Source of the DNA: Leishmania martiniquensis
Taxonomy: Eukaryota > Euglenozoa > Kinetoplastea > Trypanosomatida > Trypanosomatidae
Reading direction: 5' to 3'
Assembly: GCF_017916325.1 (NCBI RefSeq)
Contig: NC_090171.1
Coordinates: forward strand, 264,501 to 328,500
DNA length: 64,000 nucleotides
In this document: positions 13,952 to 26,107 of the stretch, piece after piece
How the letters are laid out: the number at the start of each line of letters is the position of its first letter
How positions within the stretch are numbered: the stretch's first letter is position 1
Translations under genes and position numbers: made by a program
Notes under the pieces: model-generated
Seen by the model: only the letters and a program-made list of their open reading frames with translations
Databases searched by the model: none
What the model was told of the DNA's origin: nothing

Positions 13952-15064
13952 CACGGATGCACACACTCGTAAACGGCACTGACGCGGCCACGACGCTTCT
14001 CCCCCCCCTCCATACACACACACGCACACGCACCGCTACCCCTGCGCACAGCCACCAGCCGATTCCCGGTGGCCGGAACGTGGCAGGCCGCGGAGGGCAC
14101 ATCCATCCCTCACACGCGGTTCAACACATGGTCCCAGAGCCTGCGCGCCGTCTCACCACCACTGATGAGACAACCCTTCACCACAAATGTAACTCGGGAA
14201 AACTGAAGCACCACGCGTGGGTGATGAGCAACCGTACGGAACAATCGTTAGATAGTAAGTCTGAGGTGGTGTGCGCGCTGCTCGCGTGCGGCAGCATCCC
14301 TTGTTAATAGCGAGCAGTCCACCCGCATCCCCGCAAGCTGCTCGTCTACACCGGGGAGAGAGGCGGTGAAAGAGGGAGGGAGGGAGAGAGAGCGGCGGTG
14401 GCACCCTCTCCCTCTCTCCCCTCTCTGAGTGTGTGTGCCCGGTTCTGTGCAAGCGCTCATTTTCAAGCCGCACGCGGGCCTGATGCTGGTGCCCCTGCGG
14501 TCGGGTGATGTGCGAGAGCGTACTGGCGCGTGCGTGGCGAAGCAGTGTGGCTATGCGTCTCCGCTTCGCCTCGATGCGGAGCAACGGTACGAAACACGTG
14601 CGAGATGTCTCTGCTTTCTCTGTGCGGTGCGCGTGCTAAGGCGGGTCGGGAGCGGTGCCGTGTGCATGTGATGACGTACGCTTTGGAATTGACAGCCAAC
14701 CTGCGCGGTGCGCCGCGTGCTGTGCGGACAACATGCATTGGTGTGCATCTCCTCTACTGTTACTCAAAAAGCCTCTGAGGCACACGCGTGGCCGCACCCT
14801 GCTCGCCCTCGTGCCCCTCACCACCACCACTGCTGCTGCTGCTGACTCTTCTGCGCGCGAGTGCGCCACGCTGATGATCTATCTATTCGCATCGCGACAC
14901 GCTGACACACGCGACCTGAGTGACACGCGAAGGAAACCAACAATCGAGAAAGAACAGCTGAGTGTGCGCGGGCGCGGAGCGGCGCGTGGAGGGGATCAAG
15001 TCTGGCCGGTGTGATGAGTCTGCTAAGATGCATGCACGCATTCACAATTGGAAGACGAGTCTGA
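13952..15064 (+). repeat. Tandem repeat unit A3 (1113 bp), last copy
   Basis: Third copy. It has five instead of six A in the run near 14765, and it ends at the final CTGA (15061-15064). There the sequence switches directly into unit B instead of the next CACGGATGC. The switch removes the 3' flank of the short C/D-like element at the unit end, so that element may not be intact in this copy. Confidence 0.88.
14157..14271 (+). ncRNA. Candidate C/D-box snoRNA, copy 3
   Basis: Same element in unit A3: C box at 14163-14168, C' at 14222-14227, D at 14261-14264, terminal stem 14157-14162 with 14266-14271. Unchanged in boxes, stem and guide, so all three copies could be functional. Confidence 0.6.
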
Positions 15065-17637
15065 CCCCTCTCGGAGTCAACTGCGCACTTATCAGATGCA
15101 TGCAATGCCCGAAGCCCCTTCCTCCCCGTCCTTCTCCCTTGCCTTGCCGGCTCCTTACCGGCCAAGAAGACGGCACGGGCTGCATTGCTGTGCGCTGAAG
15201 GGCAACTAAGGTGGAAGAGAGCAGCGCCGTGTACTGAAGCCATAGCTGAGAAGCAGGGAGCTTGGATGTACACGCTGCTGGCGCTCTTCCTTACTCTCTG
15301 CCCCCTCCCTCGGACGCGCACCTCTGGGCCTCTTCGCTGCCAGTGTCACAGTGCACGCATCGTGTCTCCGGGAGCGCATCCTGCGGCGCTCTCACGCTCT
15401 TGAGAATGTGTTCGTGAAGACCCTCTCTGCCAGAAGTATCTGTCGCGCCGCCGACATCGTGTGTGCGCCTGCGTCCCGCTTGTGTGGTTGTGAGACGATG
15501 AGAGAAAGAGAGAAGTGATGATCCCATGGGGGTCCGATGCGCGCCTCCAGTCTCCCCTCCCCCCCCGCGTGCGCGCATGGCGGAGAGAGCAACGGACGGT
15601 GCCGAGCCGCCCACAGCGCCACTGGCCCCACACACCGAGGCTTCCCCTCCGAGCCGACCCTTTCTTGGGAAGGCGCGAGCAGTCGCACAGTCCACGCACG
15701 CGGGCGGGCACAGACACACACATGCGCGCGCTCATCACTGCGCCCACAAGCGCCCACGCCGCCATGGGCCAGCATCAGCAGCGCCCGCCCAGGCACGCAC
15801 ATACGTACACCACCGCCACCACCGCGGCGGGCGACGCCGAGGGGCCCACAAGCAAACCCGTTGTCCCCCTTCCCTGTCGCCCCGCAGCCGCACTCGATAC
15901 GCTCCGTGCCCGCACCTGAACAGGCGCGCCGGAGCGCAGCCGCGCACACGACCGACTGCTCCACTGGGGCGCCGCGCTTGCACGCGAGATGCGTGTAGCG
16001 TGGGTCCCGAGCCAAAGTCCCTCGCCCATACAATGCGCTGCACGCACGCTCGCACACCGGTGCGGGAGTGGGTGGCGTAGGCAGCAAGTGCCGGGTGCCA
16101 GGGGCAACCCTAAGACAGCTTACACGCGTCACGAGGCACCGTCGTACACACCCGCTGCTCGCGTGTCGGGCAGCGGGGCCACCGGCTGCCGCGGTACGGC
16201 ACCCCCTCAGCGGAGGGCTGGGCGCCTGCATCTCCGCGCTGGCACTCGTGCCGGTGTGCGGGTGATCCCGCGGCAGAAGCTATCGGCGCACACGGCGCGG
16301 CGCAGGCAGCACCTCTCGTGCTGCTATGAGCTGTGCAGCGAGCGCCATGACGGGCGGCGCACCCGCCGTTGCATCCACCCCCTGCGCCGTGCGCGCCCCT
16401 TGAGGGCGTCTGCGTGCGCGGCGGGATGCGAATGGAGCGCGCACCTGCGCGTCCCGCGGCGGGGCCCGTGCCACGCGGCACGGGCGTACTGCGCCAGTCT
16501 CCCCACCCGGTGGTTTCTACGCAACGTTGGGCAACACACGCGCGGCAGAGAGGAGTGGGGCACGCGCCCCCATCCTCCCCGCCTGTCGCATAACACCGTA
16601 CAGTCATGAGCAGCTGGCGGGCGGCAGGTCGCCGCGGCGACCGCCACGCCACGCAGAAGAGGGCTTATAGCACACAGACACACACATCCCGTCACGACGA
16701 CGCGGCGGTGCGCGCTGCCGCAGCCGCCACGCCACGCGTGTGGTGTGCAGTGTTCCGTGTGCGCTGTGCCGTGCCATATGTGGCGGGCGCTACTGCGGCG
16801 TGTGGTGTGTACGTGGGCCACATGTGCTCCGCGCGGTGACCGTGTGCATGAGCATCTGTGCGCCAGCGCCGTGCTGGAGCGTGCCACTCCCGTGTGTGGC
16901 GCCGTGGCTGCGCGCGCGCGCCTGCTCCGCGGGCCCGCGTGTGCGGCAGCAATGCCTGTGCGGCGGCGTCCAATCCCGAAGCACCGCGAGGCGCCTTGGA
17001 CAATCCTCCACACCCTGCGTGCCAACGCAGCTGATCTCTCGCGATATGTTGCCCCTTCCTCTTTATCTGTTTGTCCTCTGCTTTCACGAAGCCGCGAACG
17101 TTACCAATGGTGCACAAGCTGTCTTGGAGTGGGGATGAGTCCGGTGCGAATCCATCCCAGCCATGATGCGTTGCTGTAACCCACGGCGCTGTCGTGTTCC
17201 GCTCCTCTGCTCCCTTAGCCTTTGCCCCCTCCCCCTCTGTCTTCCCCCTTCACGCTCTGCTGCCGCTGCTTCTCGGGGTGGTGCCTTTGGTGTGCGCTGC
17301 CTTTGCTGAGGCTTTTGTTTCCGCTTTCTTTCTCCTCGCAGTGTACGTCAGCCCCGATACAGCAGGTGCCGTCTCTTTATCCCCTCCCTGCCATTCTGCG
17401 TGCGTTTGTACCGGTAATGGTGGCGCGGCATGGCAAGAGAAAGGATGTTGTGTGCCGGGCAAGCGTGTACGCGGCCACAGTCGTCTCACCAGTCGCGTGT
17501 GCGGGTGTCCCGTTGTTGCTGTTGCCGGACCGCCCCGTGGCGCTGGTAGGGGGCGCTGATGATGTTGTTGCATGGTTGTACTAAGCTCTTTGTGTTGATG
17601 GGGCGCCATCCTCGAGCTGCATTCGCCTTTCCCCCTC
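15065..17637. repeat. Tandem repeat unit B1 (2573 bp), GC-rich
   Basis: First of two direct copies, beginning at CCCCTCTCGGAGTCAAC. The middle (about 15530-17020) is strikingly GC-rich with many GCGC runs, so long open frames occur in most frames of both strands at once (for example 15392-16231 and 16324-17025 on the minus strand); this argues against any one being coding. The last 450 bases return to T/C-rich sequence. A small hairpin GCCGG-7 nt-CCGGC lies near 15146, and GGGATG pairs with CATCCC near 17132-17158. Two TGATGA boxes (15516, 17557) have no nearby CTGA, so no C/D RNA is supported. Function unknown. Confidence 0.9.
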
Positions 17638-20210
17638 CCCCTCTCGGAGTCAACTGCGCACTTATCAGATGCATGCAATGCCCGAAGCCCCTTCCTCCCC
17701 GTCCTTCTCCCTTGCCTTGCCGGCTCCTTACCGGCCAAGAAGACGGCACGGGCTGCATTGCTGTGCGCTGAAGGGCAACTAAGGTGGAAGAGAGCAGCGC
17801 CGTGTACTGAAGCCATAGCTGAGAAGCAGGGAGCTTGGATGTACACGCTGCTGGCGCTCTTCCTTACTCTCTGCCCCCTCCCTCGGACGCGCACCTCTGG
17901 GCCTCTTCGCTGCCAGTGTCACAGTGCACGCATCGTGTCTCCGGGAGCGCATCCTGCGGCGCTCTCACGCTCTTGAGAATGTGTTCGTGAAGACCCTCTC
18001 TGCCAGAAGTATCTGTCGCGCCGCCGACATCGTGTGTGCGCCTGCGTCCCGCTTGTGTGGTTGTGAGACGATGAGAGAAAGAGAGAAGTGATGATCCCAT
18101 GGGGGTCCGATGCGCGCCTCCAGTCTCCCCTCCCCCCCCGCGTGCGCGCATGGCGGAGAGAGCAACGGACGGTGCCGAGCCGCCCACAGCGCCACTGGCC
18201 CCACACACCGAGGCTTCCCCTCCGAGCCGACCCTTTCTTGGGAAGGCGCGAGCAGTCGCACAGTCCACGCACGCGGGCGGGCACAGACACACACATGCGC
18301 GCGCTCATCACTGCGCCCACAAGCGCCCACGCCGCCATGGGCCAGCATCAGCAGCGCCCGCCCAGGCACGCACATACGTACACCACCGCCACCACCGCGG
18401 CGGGCGACGCCGAGGGGCCCACAAGCAAACCCGTTGTCCCCCTTCCCTGTCGCCCCGCAGCCGCACTCGATACGCTCCGTGCCCGCACCTGAACAGGCGC
18501 GCCGGAGCGCAGCCGCGCACACGACCGACTGCTCCACTGGGGCGCCGCGCTTGCACGCGAGATGCGTGTAGCGTGGGTCCCGAGCCAAAGTCCCTCGCCC
18601 ATACAATGCGCTGCACGCACGCTCGCACACCGGTGCGGGAGTGGGTGGCGTAGGCAGCAAGTGCCGGGTGCCAGGGGCAACCCTAAGACAGCTTACACGC
18701 GTCACGAGGCACCGTCGTACACACCCGCTGCTCGCGTGTCGGGCAGCGGGGCCACCGGCTGCCGCGGTACGGCACCCCCTCAGCGGAGGGCTGGGCGCCT
18801 GCATCTCCGCGCTGGCACTCGTGCCGGTGTGCGGGTGATCCCGCGGCAGAAGCTATCGGCGCACACGGCGCGGCGCAGGCAGCACCTCTCGTGCTGCTAT
18901 GAGCTGTGCAGCGAGCGCCATGACGGGCGGCGCACCCGCCGTTGCATCCACCCCCTGCGCCGTGCGCGCCCCTTGAGGGCGTCTGCGTGCGCGGCGGGAT
19001 GCGAATGGAGCGCGCACCTGCGCGTCCCGCGGCGGGGCCCGTGCCACGCGGCACGGGCGTACTGCGCCAGTCTCCCCACCCGGTGGTTTCTACGCAACGT
19101 TGGGCAACACACGCGCGGCAGAGAGGAGTGGGGCACGCGCCCCCATCCTCCCCGCCTGTCGCATAACACCGTACAGTCATGAGCAGCTGGCGGGCGGCAG
19201 GTCGCCGCGGCGACCGCCACGCCACGCAGAAGAGGGCTTATAGCACACAGACACACACATCCCGTCACGACGACGCGGCGGTGCGCGCTGCCGCAGCCGC
19301 CACGCCACGCGTGTGGTGTGCAGTGTTCCGTGTGCGCTGTGCCGTGCCATATGTGGCGGGCGCTACTGCGGCGTGTGGTGTGTACGTGGGCCACATGTGC
19401 TCCGCGCGGTGACCGTGTGCATGAGCATCTGTGCGCCAGCGCCGTGCTGGAGCGTGCCACTCCCGTGTGTGGCGCCGTGGCTGCGCGCGCGCGCCTGCTC
19501 CGCGGGCCCGCGTGTGCGGCAGCAATGCCTGTGCGGCGGCGTCCAATCCCGAAGCACCGCGAGGCGCCTTGGACAATCCTCCACACCCTGCGTGCCAACG
19601 CAGCTGATCTCTCGCGATATGTTGCCCCTTCCTCTTTATCTGTTTGTCCTCTGCTTTCACGAAGCCGCGAACGTTACCAATGGTGCACAAGCTGTCTTGG
19701 AGTGGGGATGAGTCCGGTGCGAATCCATCCCAGCCATGATGCGTTGCTGTAACCCACGGCGCTGTCGTGTTCCGCTCCTCTGCTCCCTTAGCCTTTGCCC
19801 CCTCCCCCTCTGTCTTCCCCCTTCACGCTCTGCTGCCGCTGCTTCTCGGGGTGGTGCCTTTGGTGTGCGCTGCCTTTGCTGAGGCTTTTGTTTCCGCTTT
19901 CTTTCTCCTCGCAGTGTACGTCAGCCCCGATACAGCAGGTGCCGTCTCTTTATCCCCTCCCTGCCATTCTGCGTGCGTTTGTACCGGTAATGGTGGCGCG
20001 GCATGGCAAGAGAAAGGATGTTGTGTGCCGGGCAAGCGTGTACGCGGCCACAGTCGTCTCACCAGTCGCGTGTGCGGGTGTCCCGTTGTTGCTGTTGCCG
20101 GACCGCCCCGTGGCGCTGGTAGGGGGCGCTGATGATGTTGTTGCATGGTTGTACTAAGCTCTTTGTGTTGATGGGGCGCCATCCTCGAGCTGCATTCGCC
20201 TTTCCCCCCC
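17638..20210. repeat. Tandem repeat unit B2 (2573 bp), GC-rich
   Basis: Second direct copy of B at an exact offset of 2573. Every derived open frame I compared is identical to that in B1. The copy ends in a longer C run (about 20204-20215) where B1 has CCCCCTCCCC, then unique sequence begins with GATCCTCAG. The near identity implies a very recent duplication, gene conversion or, less likely, an assembly artefact. Confidence 0.9.
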
Positions 20211-23200
20211 CCCCCGATCCTCAGCCGCGCCTTGGAGAACTGGAGCAGCACGAGCATGGTGCTCCTACCGCTGCATCTTCTCTCACTTCTCCTCGAAATG
20301 TGTCTCTCATTCCACTCTGTACGTTTGGCGCTCTCCTTCCTCACTACATCTCCTTTTCGTATACAGTCGTGCTTTTTTTCTCTTCTGTGCGTGTACGTTT
20401 GTCTGTCTGCGCAACCACTAGCTGTCCCTCGCCCTCTCTTTTCCGTTTGGTCGCGTAGTCTGTGAGCCACCTCTCCTCTCCTTTGCTCTCCCTATACCCC
20501 CTCACTTCCCCCCTTTTTTTTCGTCAGCGCCAGTGCGTATGTGCCCTCATCTTCGAAGTGGCGCTGCGCCACCACCTTTTTTCAATCCTCTCCCCCTTCC
20601 CTGACCGCGTTGGCTGTGCGCTCTCCCCCCGTGCTTGCGCGTGTGTTACCGCTTTCGTGTTTTTGTCTTCGGGGGCTTCTTTCTCTATGTCTATCCGTCT
20701 TGGCTTACGTCGCAGCTCCTCCACTGCTTCTTGGCAGAAAGCGTGTGCAGGTATAGATACATGCCAGGGATGCGTGGGAGCGCCTGCGTGCCTGCCTGCC
20801 TGCCCCTCTCGCTTTATCATCATCTTTCGCTCGTTTCCCTTCACCTTCTCGACGTTCTTCGTCGGGCACTCAGGTTTGTTCGTTCTCCGTGTGCGCGGCT
20901 GGAGGAGAGGGCCGGAAGGACGCCTTCATTAGCAGCAACGATGGGTGATCTCGGTGAGGCGACACGGGCTCGCACTTTCTTATGCTTAGATCAGGAGCCC
21001 CTCTTTCGACTTCTCCTTGATTGGCTTTGCTTAGGGTGTCTTGTACAAGGGTTGCACGGAGAACGAAGAGGTGGATAAAGTCGCGTGTCGTCCACGCGAG
21101 GGTGCCGATGATTTTTGGTTGAGACTCATCCAAGGGTCTCCCCCCCCACACACACTCCTGTGAGTGTGTGTGGGGGGGCGACATTGCTCACGTGCCCTAG
21201 CACACGTTGCGGAAGAAAGGGCAGGAGCACAAAAGTCACTTGATGGAAAAATTTCCTTCGGCGGAGACAGCGGGTGCCGGAGTGAGTGGGGGGGAGAGGT
21301 GGTGGGTCGGGGGAACGCGGGCTACACCGCCTCCGAAACGTTCTGTCTCTCGCTTCCTCCGTCGTCTCTCCATGGGAGAGAGGCGCGGGCACGGGTGAAT
21401 CGCAGCGTGTGTTGCTCTTTGCGCCCTTGGTCTCCTGTGGTGTACGCCCATAGCCGTGGCTTCGCAGGAGGCCACTGCTCTCCGTGGGCGGGCGCATCAA
21501 AAGATGACGCGCTCAAACTGAGACGGGGAGGGAAACAAGGAAACGTACACTATCCCTCTCCCTCCCTCTCTCCATCTCACCGAGCCCCCCCTCCGCCTAC
21601 TCCCTCATTTGTGTTTTCTTTTTTTTTTTCAGTTCGTTTGCCAATGTGTTCGCTTCTCTTGTTTCCCCTTCTCTCCACTTACCCCTTCTCTGCATTCGCC
21701 CCCCCTCTCCATCCTCTTCCACACGCCACACCTCTTTGATGAGTTCTCCTTTCCCGCTTTTTATTCGCTCCTCTGTGGAGGCTGCCGTTTATGATCGGCA
21801 TTCTCTTCGCAGTACCTCTTTTGGTGCTTTGTGTTTCGCCTTTCGTCCGCTTGTGTGCATCTCGCTGGGAGTAGGTCGCTTTTTCATCTTCGTCTTCTGC
21901 AAATTCAGGCGCCTACACAGACGGACACAGACACACGTGCGGAGCTTTGGTGGACAAAGCGGCAGCGATGCGGAGAGAAAGAGGGGAGGGGGGGCATCAA
22001 GAGCAACCTGAGCCAAGTTCCACGAGAGACAACGGCAGGTGCCGACACATTAGGGGATGCCCCCAAAGCGCACCACCATCACCTCCTCCACTCTTCGACG
22101 CACACCTCAATCACCTCCAGTTAGGATGGTGAGCGTTGGATGTACGGCTTTTCTCTCCTCGTTGCTTCTGCTTCCGTTGTTCTGCTGTTGTGGCACCCAA
22201 ACACGAGGAGAAAGGCCGAACGAAATGCGACAACGCGGCAAACGTTCGCCCACTAAAGAAAAGAAGGAAAAACGGGTAAGAGTAAGCTGCGGTATGAATG
22301 TACAGCACGCGGAGCGCAACAAGACTGCAAAAAAAAAACGGATTCAGGGAGGGGTCGGGGGCGGCTAAGCAAAGACGCGATCAAAAAAGAAAAAGATGCC
22401 CCCGCATTGAAGACGAAAATGCAGAGAAGTGGAGAAGACTCCCACCGGCTCCCCCTACGTTTCCTTTACGCGCAGACTCAGCTATATGGACACACGCACA
22501 CCGGGGGGGCATTCGTGCTTTCTTCCCCGTCGTGAACAGGGGGGGGGGGGCACATCAAAGGCAAGAGACGCAAATGTATAAAGAATCGCTCTCCCTCTCC
22601 TTTTCTCTCTTTAGATGAGGCCAATCCAGACACCGAGAAGAAGAAAAAAACCATATGTTTCTGTGCATCTTTCCTTCATTTTGTTTTTTCCGGTGTTTCT
22701 CCTCTTTTTGTTTTTCGCTCTTCTTATTTTTCCGGTCTATCAATCTTTAGGTTCGCTTTTCTCGCCCGCATTCCCCCACCTTTCTTTTTTTCGCTTGCAC
22801 GTGCCTGTTGCCCTCTTCCACTTTTGTGTTGCTCCGATGGTGTGCTGACCTCCCTTTCTTTATGGTGAGGTGATCGTGTATTCCCCACAGCGTTGTCCAA
22901 GTATCCTCCTCACACAGTGTAATGCCCTAACCTTTCCTTTTTTCTTTCTTTCCCTGTTTCTTCCTGCACCTTTATTCATTTCTTCACTCTGTGGGCTTCC
23001 TCTGAACGCATGGGCTCTTCTCCTCTCGTGTTACCCCTTTTTGTGTACCGTCTGTGATGTTTCTTCGTGTCGCTGTCATCCCTGTATGTGCTGCGCGGGT
23101 GCTTCTTATCACGTGCTGCATCTCGTTTCCTTGTACTTCCGTCGCCTCCATGCGGGTGCCCCTGTGTGCTCTGTCTCTCACGGCGCGATGTTCTTTTTTT

Positions 23201-26061
23201 TGTTTCCCGCATCCGTTCCAGCTGGAGAGGCGATGATGGCGGGAAGAGAGAGAAGGGTGCCAAGGCGGAGAAGGAGGCAGCAGACCACGTGAGCCGAAGG
23301 AAGGCTTGGTGCACACACATACACGGGGAGAGGAAAAAGGCGGGTGGGGGGGCACCCCATCAGTGACGGCGCACACTTTCTGAGCTACAAACAAAACGCG
23401 AAGAGAGAAGTCCCCAGGAGAAACACCAAAAGAAAACGAACAAACAGGAAGAATGGAAGCTGCATGCGAATCCCTTCTGTTTGAACCAAAGCCCACAAGA
23501 CGGACCTCGCAGTACGTTTCACGTACCTCTCTTAAAGTGCCCTCCCCCCTCTTTGCCTGCGCTGGTGATGGACTTCATCTCCAGAGTGTCCCTTACCCAT
23601 TTTTCCACCCGATACTTTTCCGTCTCTCTTACACCCCTTTTTTCTTTTCTCTCCATGCCCGCGCGCCAGTGTGTCGAAGGGATGTGTGCACTCTCTTTCG
23701 CTGGCCATCTTCGCGTCGAAGGAAGCTGTCTCTCGATCAAGAAAAAAACAGCAACAGCGAAAGAAAAAGAAAAGCAAAGGAAGCAACGTTAAAAGAAATG
23801 TAACCCGCTCCACTCTCTCACTACTTGACAGACTCCCACCTCCTCCCCAAAACACACACACACACAAACATAATGAGCTGAACAAAAACAACAAAAACGC
23901 GGTGACGCCCATACCCCGTGCCGTGAAGGCCACTGTGCGAGAGGGAGAGCGATTGCAGGAGGCGGGGGGAGGGTAATGAGGAGCAGAGAGGAAGTAAGAA
24001 GTACTTGGGCGTGACAGCCGTGAGGTGCTTGTTGCGCTGCATAATCAAGTAAGTGCCGCTCTCTGGTCTTCTTCCAACTCTCATTATCTTTCCCCTTTTC
24101 TTCTCCTCGCGTCCGACTTGAAGGAAAGGGGAGGAGTTCCGTGACGCTCATGTGGTGAGATGAATGTACAGTCGCCCACAGAGTCTCTGCGAGAGCATGG
24201 GTGTGTTCCCCTGCTTCTATGGTGCTGGCGCCGCTCCAATGAAGCCTGAAGCGCCCTCCGCCCTCGTGCTGAAGGGGGCCCTTGCCCATCTCTTCGTTTC
24301 CTCCACACTCACCTCACCGCTTTCCCTTTCCCGCCCTCTTCTCGCTTCTCTGCCGAACTTGCGCACCTCGCACGAGCGGCCCTTCTGGTCCTCCTCCGTT
24401 GCCCTCTCTCTCTCGCGCGCGCGTGCGTGCGTCCGATCTGCGCATATTTTAATATTTTCGTGTTGTTGGTTTCGGGGTCTCTCCTCCTCCTCCTTCCTAA
24501 ACGTGTGTCTAACGCACCTGGTTACGTGCCGTTATCCTTCGTCATACGTGCATGTCTCGCGCCTGGCCGCTAGCTGCACCTTCACCCTTCGTCGCCCTAT
24601 ACGACTGCCTGCACTGGCAGGTCACCTGGCTGGTACGGCGCTTGCGTGTGAACGTTCTACTCGTAGCACCAACGCTCCTTCGCTCTTGCACTCCACCAGC
24701 TTGACGTCTCCGGCGCTCGTCAAAGGCACACATACACACGAGCCCACCGGCATTCCCACTAAAGGCCGCATATATTCACATCAGCGGTGCGTTGCTATCC
24801 CCCCCTCCCCCTACACCTCTCTCACAGGCTCCGCGTCGTTGCCCCTTGCCGCTTTCTGTTTGCTTCACCACCTTTCTTTTCCATTTCATCAAGACCTTCT
24901 TCGCCTCTCAGCAAACACGATTAGCCGACCAGACAACAACAACAAAAAATCAGCGCCCGAGGCGACGACGACTGCTGCTGCTGCTGCCCATCCTCCTCTT
25001 TCTATTGCCCTCTCACGATTTCCCCCGAGGGTCCTTCCGTTTTTTTTACACTCTTTCTCTCTGGACATCGTCGCGCGTTGGCGCATTCTGTTGGTTTTCA
25101 TTTTCTGTCTTCCGCATCCGTTGCTCTCCTCTCTTTCCCCTCTGTTTTTTTTCGTGCCTTCTCTTGTCGATCCCCCCCACAGAGCTCGAGAGAGTGTGCC
25201 TCCGCGGGTGTTGCGGCCAGTGAACGTTGTGTGCCACCTCGCTTCATTTATCTACCCAACGCCATTTTCACGCCTTCGTCCATCTTTGCTTCCTGCTGCA
25301 GTCTACGACACGAACTAGCGAGACCGCGTACAGACACAGACGCCAACGCTGAGATAGAGACGCTCATTGGTTACACACACCCACACTTGCACGCGCAGCT
25401 GCTCATGATATCAACAGCAGCATCGGATAGCAACAAATAAAAAGCGGACGCGCTTTGCTTTTGGTTCTCTTTTTTTCCAAATTTTCGTTTCGCATTAAAA
25501 GTTCCTCGTGTACCTATCGGTTTGATAGACGTTTGCGTGTCAAAGACCGCGCACATCCAGTAAAGGTGTGGCTGTAGCAGCAGCGGCAGCAGCAATCGCA
25601 AGAGAGAGTGAGGAACGGGGAAAAGACGACGCGCCCGTGCCATCAGTTCGCTCCCTGCCATCCTTTTTTTCCTCACTCGGACCGCGACGCTTACCTTTTC
25701 TTTTCTCCCTTCCCTTCCATCGTTTGACTTCCTCACCACACCGGACTCCTCTCTCTCTTTCTTTTCCTGTTTCGCTCCGCGGAGAGCTTTTTTAAAAAAT
25801 TTCCCTCTCTGTTCCTTTTTTCTTAAATTTTCACCGCCTTCCCTCTCTTATCTCGCCTTCGCAGCGTATATATATATATTATATTATATCTGCACCTCTG
25901 CCTGTCTCTGTGGTTTGTCTGCTGCGTCGCCCTCCGCCTCCTTTGTTGCGCTCTCCCTTCATTGTTTTTTTTTGTGTGTCTGTGCTTCGTTTCGCTGGTT
26001 GGGATCTCTCGTTCGAGCATCATTAGCTTCATCTGTCCAGGTTCTCGTACCATCGGTGTTG
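20211..26061. other. Gene-free pyrimidine-rich block between repeats and first gene
   Basis: No gene is supported. The segment is again rich in T/C runs with purine islands (about 22200-22440, 23220-23460, 23740-23790, 23900-24010). A perfect 17-bp hairpin sits at 21141-21178. G runs lie near 22539-22550 and a TA microsatellite at 25866-25890. A 384-codon ATG frame (24164-25318) is open, but its composition (Ser, Leu, Pro, Arg; runs of FF and PPP) is what translated pyrimidine-rich DNA gives, and I do not call it a gene. The last few hundred bases are the likely trans-splicing region of the gene at 26108. Confidence 0.7.
21141..21178. repeat. Perfect 17-bp inverted repeat with 4-nt loop
   Basis: CCCCCCCACACACACTC is followed by CTGT and then by its exact reverse complement. 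In RNA this would be a very stable 17-bp hairpin; in DNA it could extrude a cruciform. It stands alone in gene-free sequence about 0.9 kb downstream of repeat B2. No family could be assigned. Confidence 0.9.
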
Positions 26062-26093
26062 ACCTCTGTACCCTCTCCCTCCTGCTCGCGCAG
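26062..26093 (+). promoter_or_regulatory. Predicted spliced-leader acceptor for gene at 26108
   Basis: A T/C-rich tract ends in CGCAG at 26089-26093, giving a 5' UTR of only about 14 nt. An additional longer pyrimidine tract lies upstream (25780-25860). Confidence 0.6.
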
Positions 26094-26107
26094 AGGCGCA
26101 GGCGAAC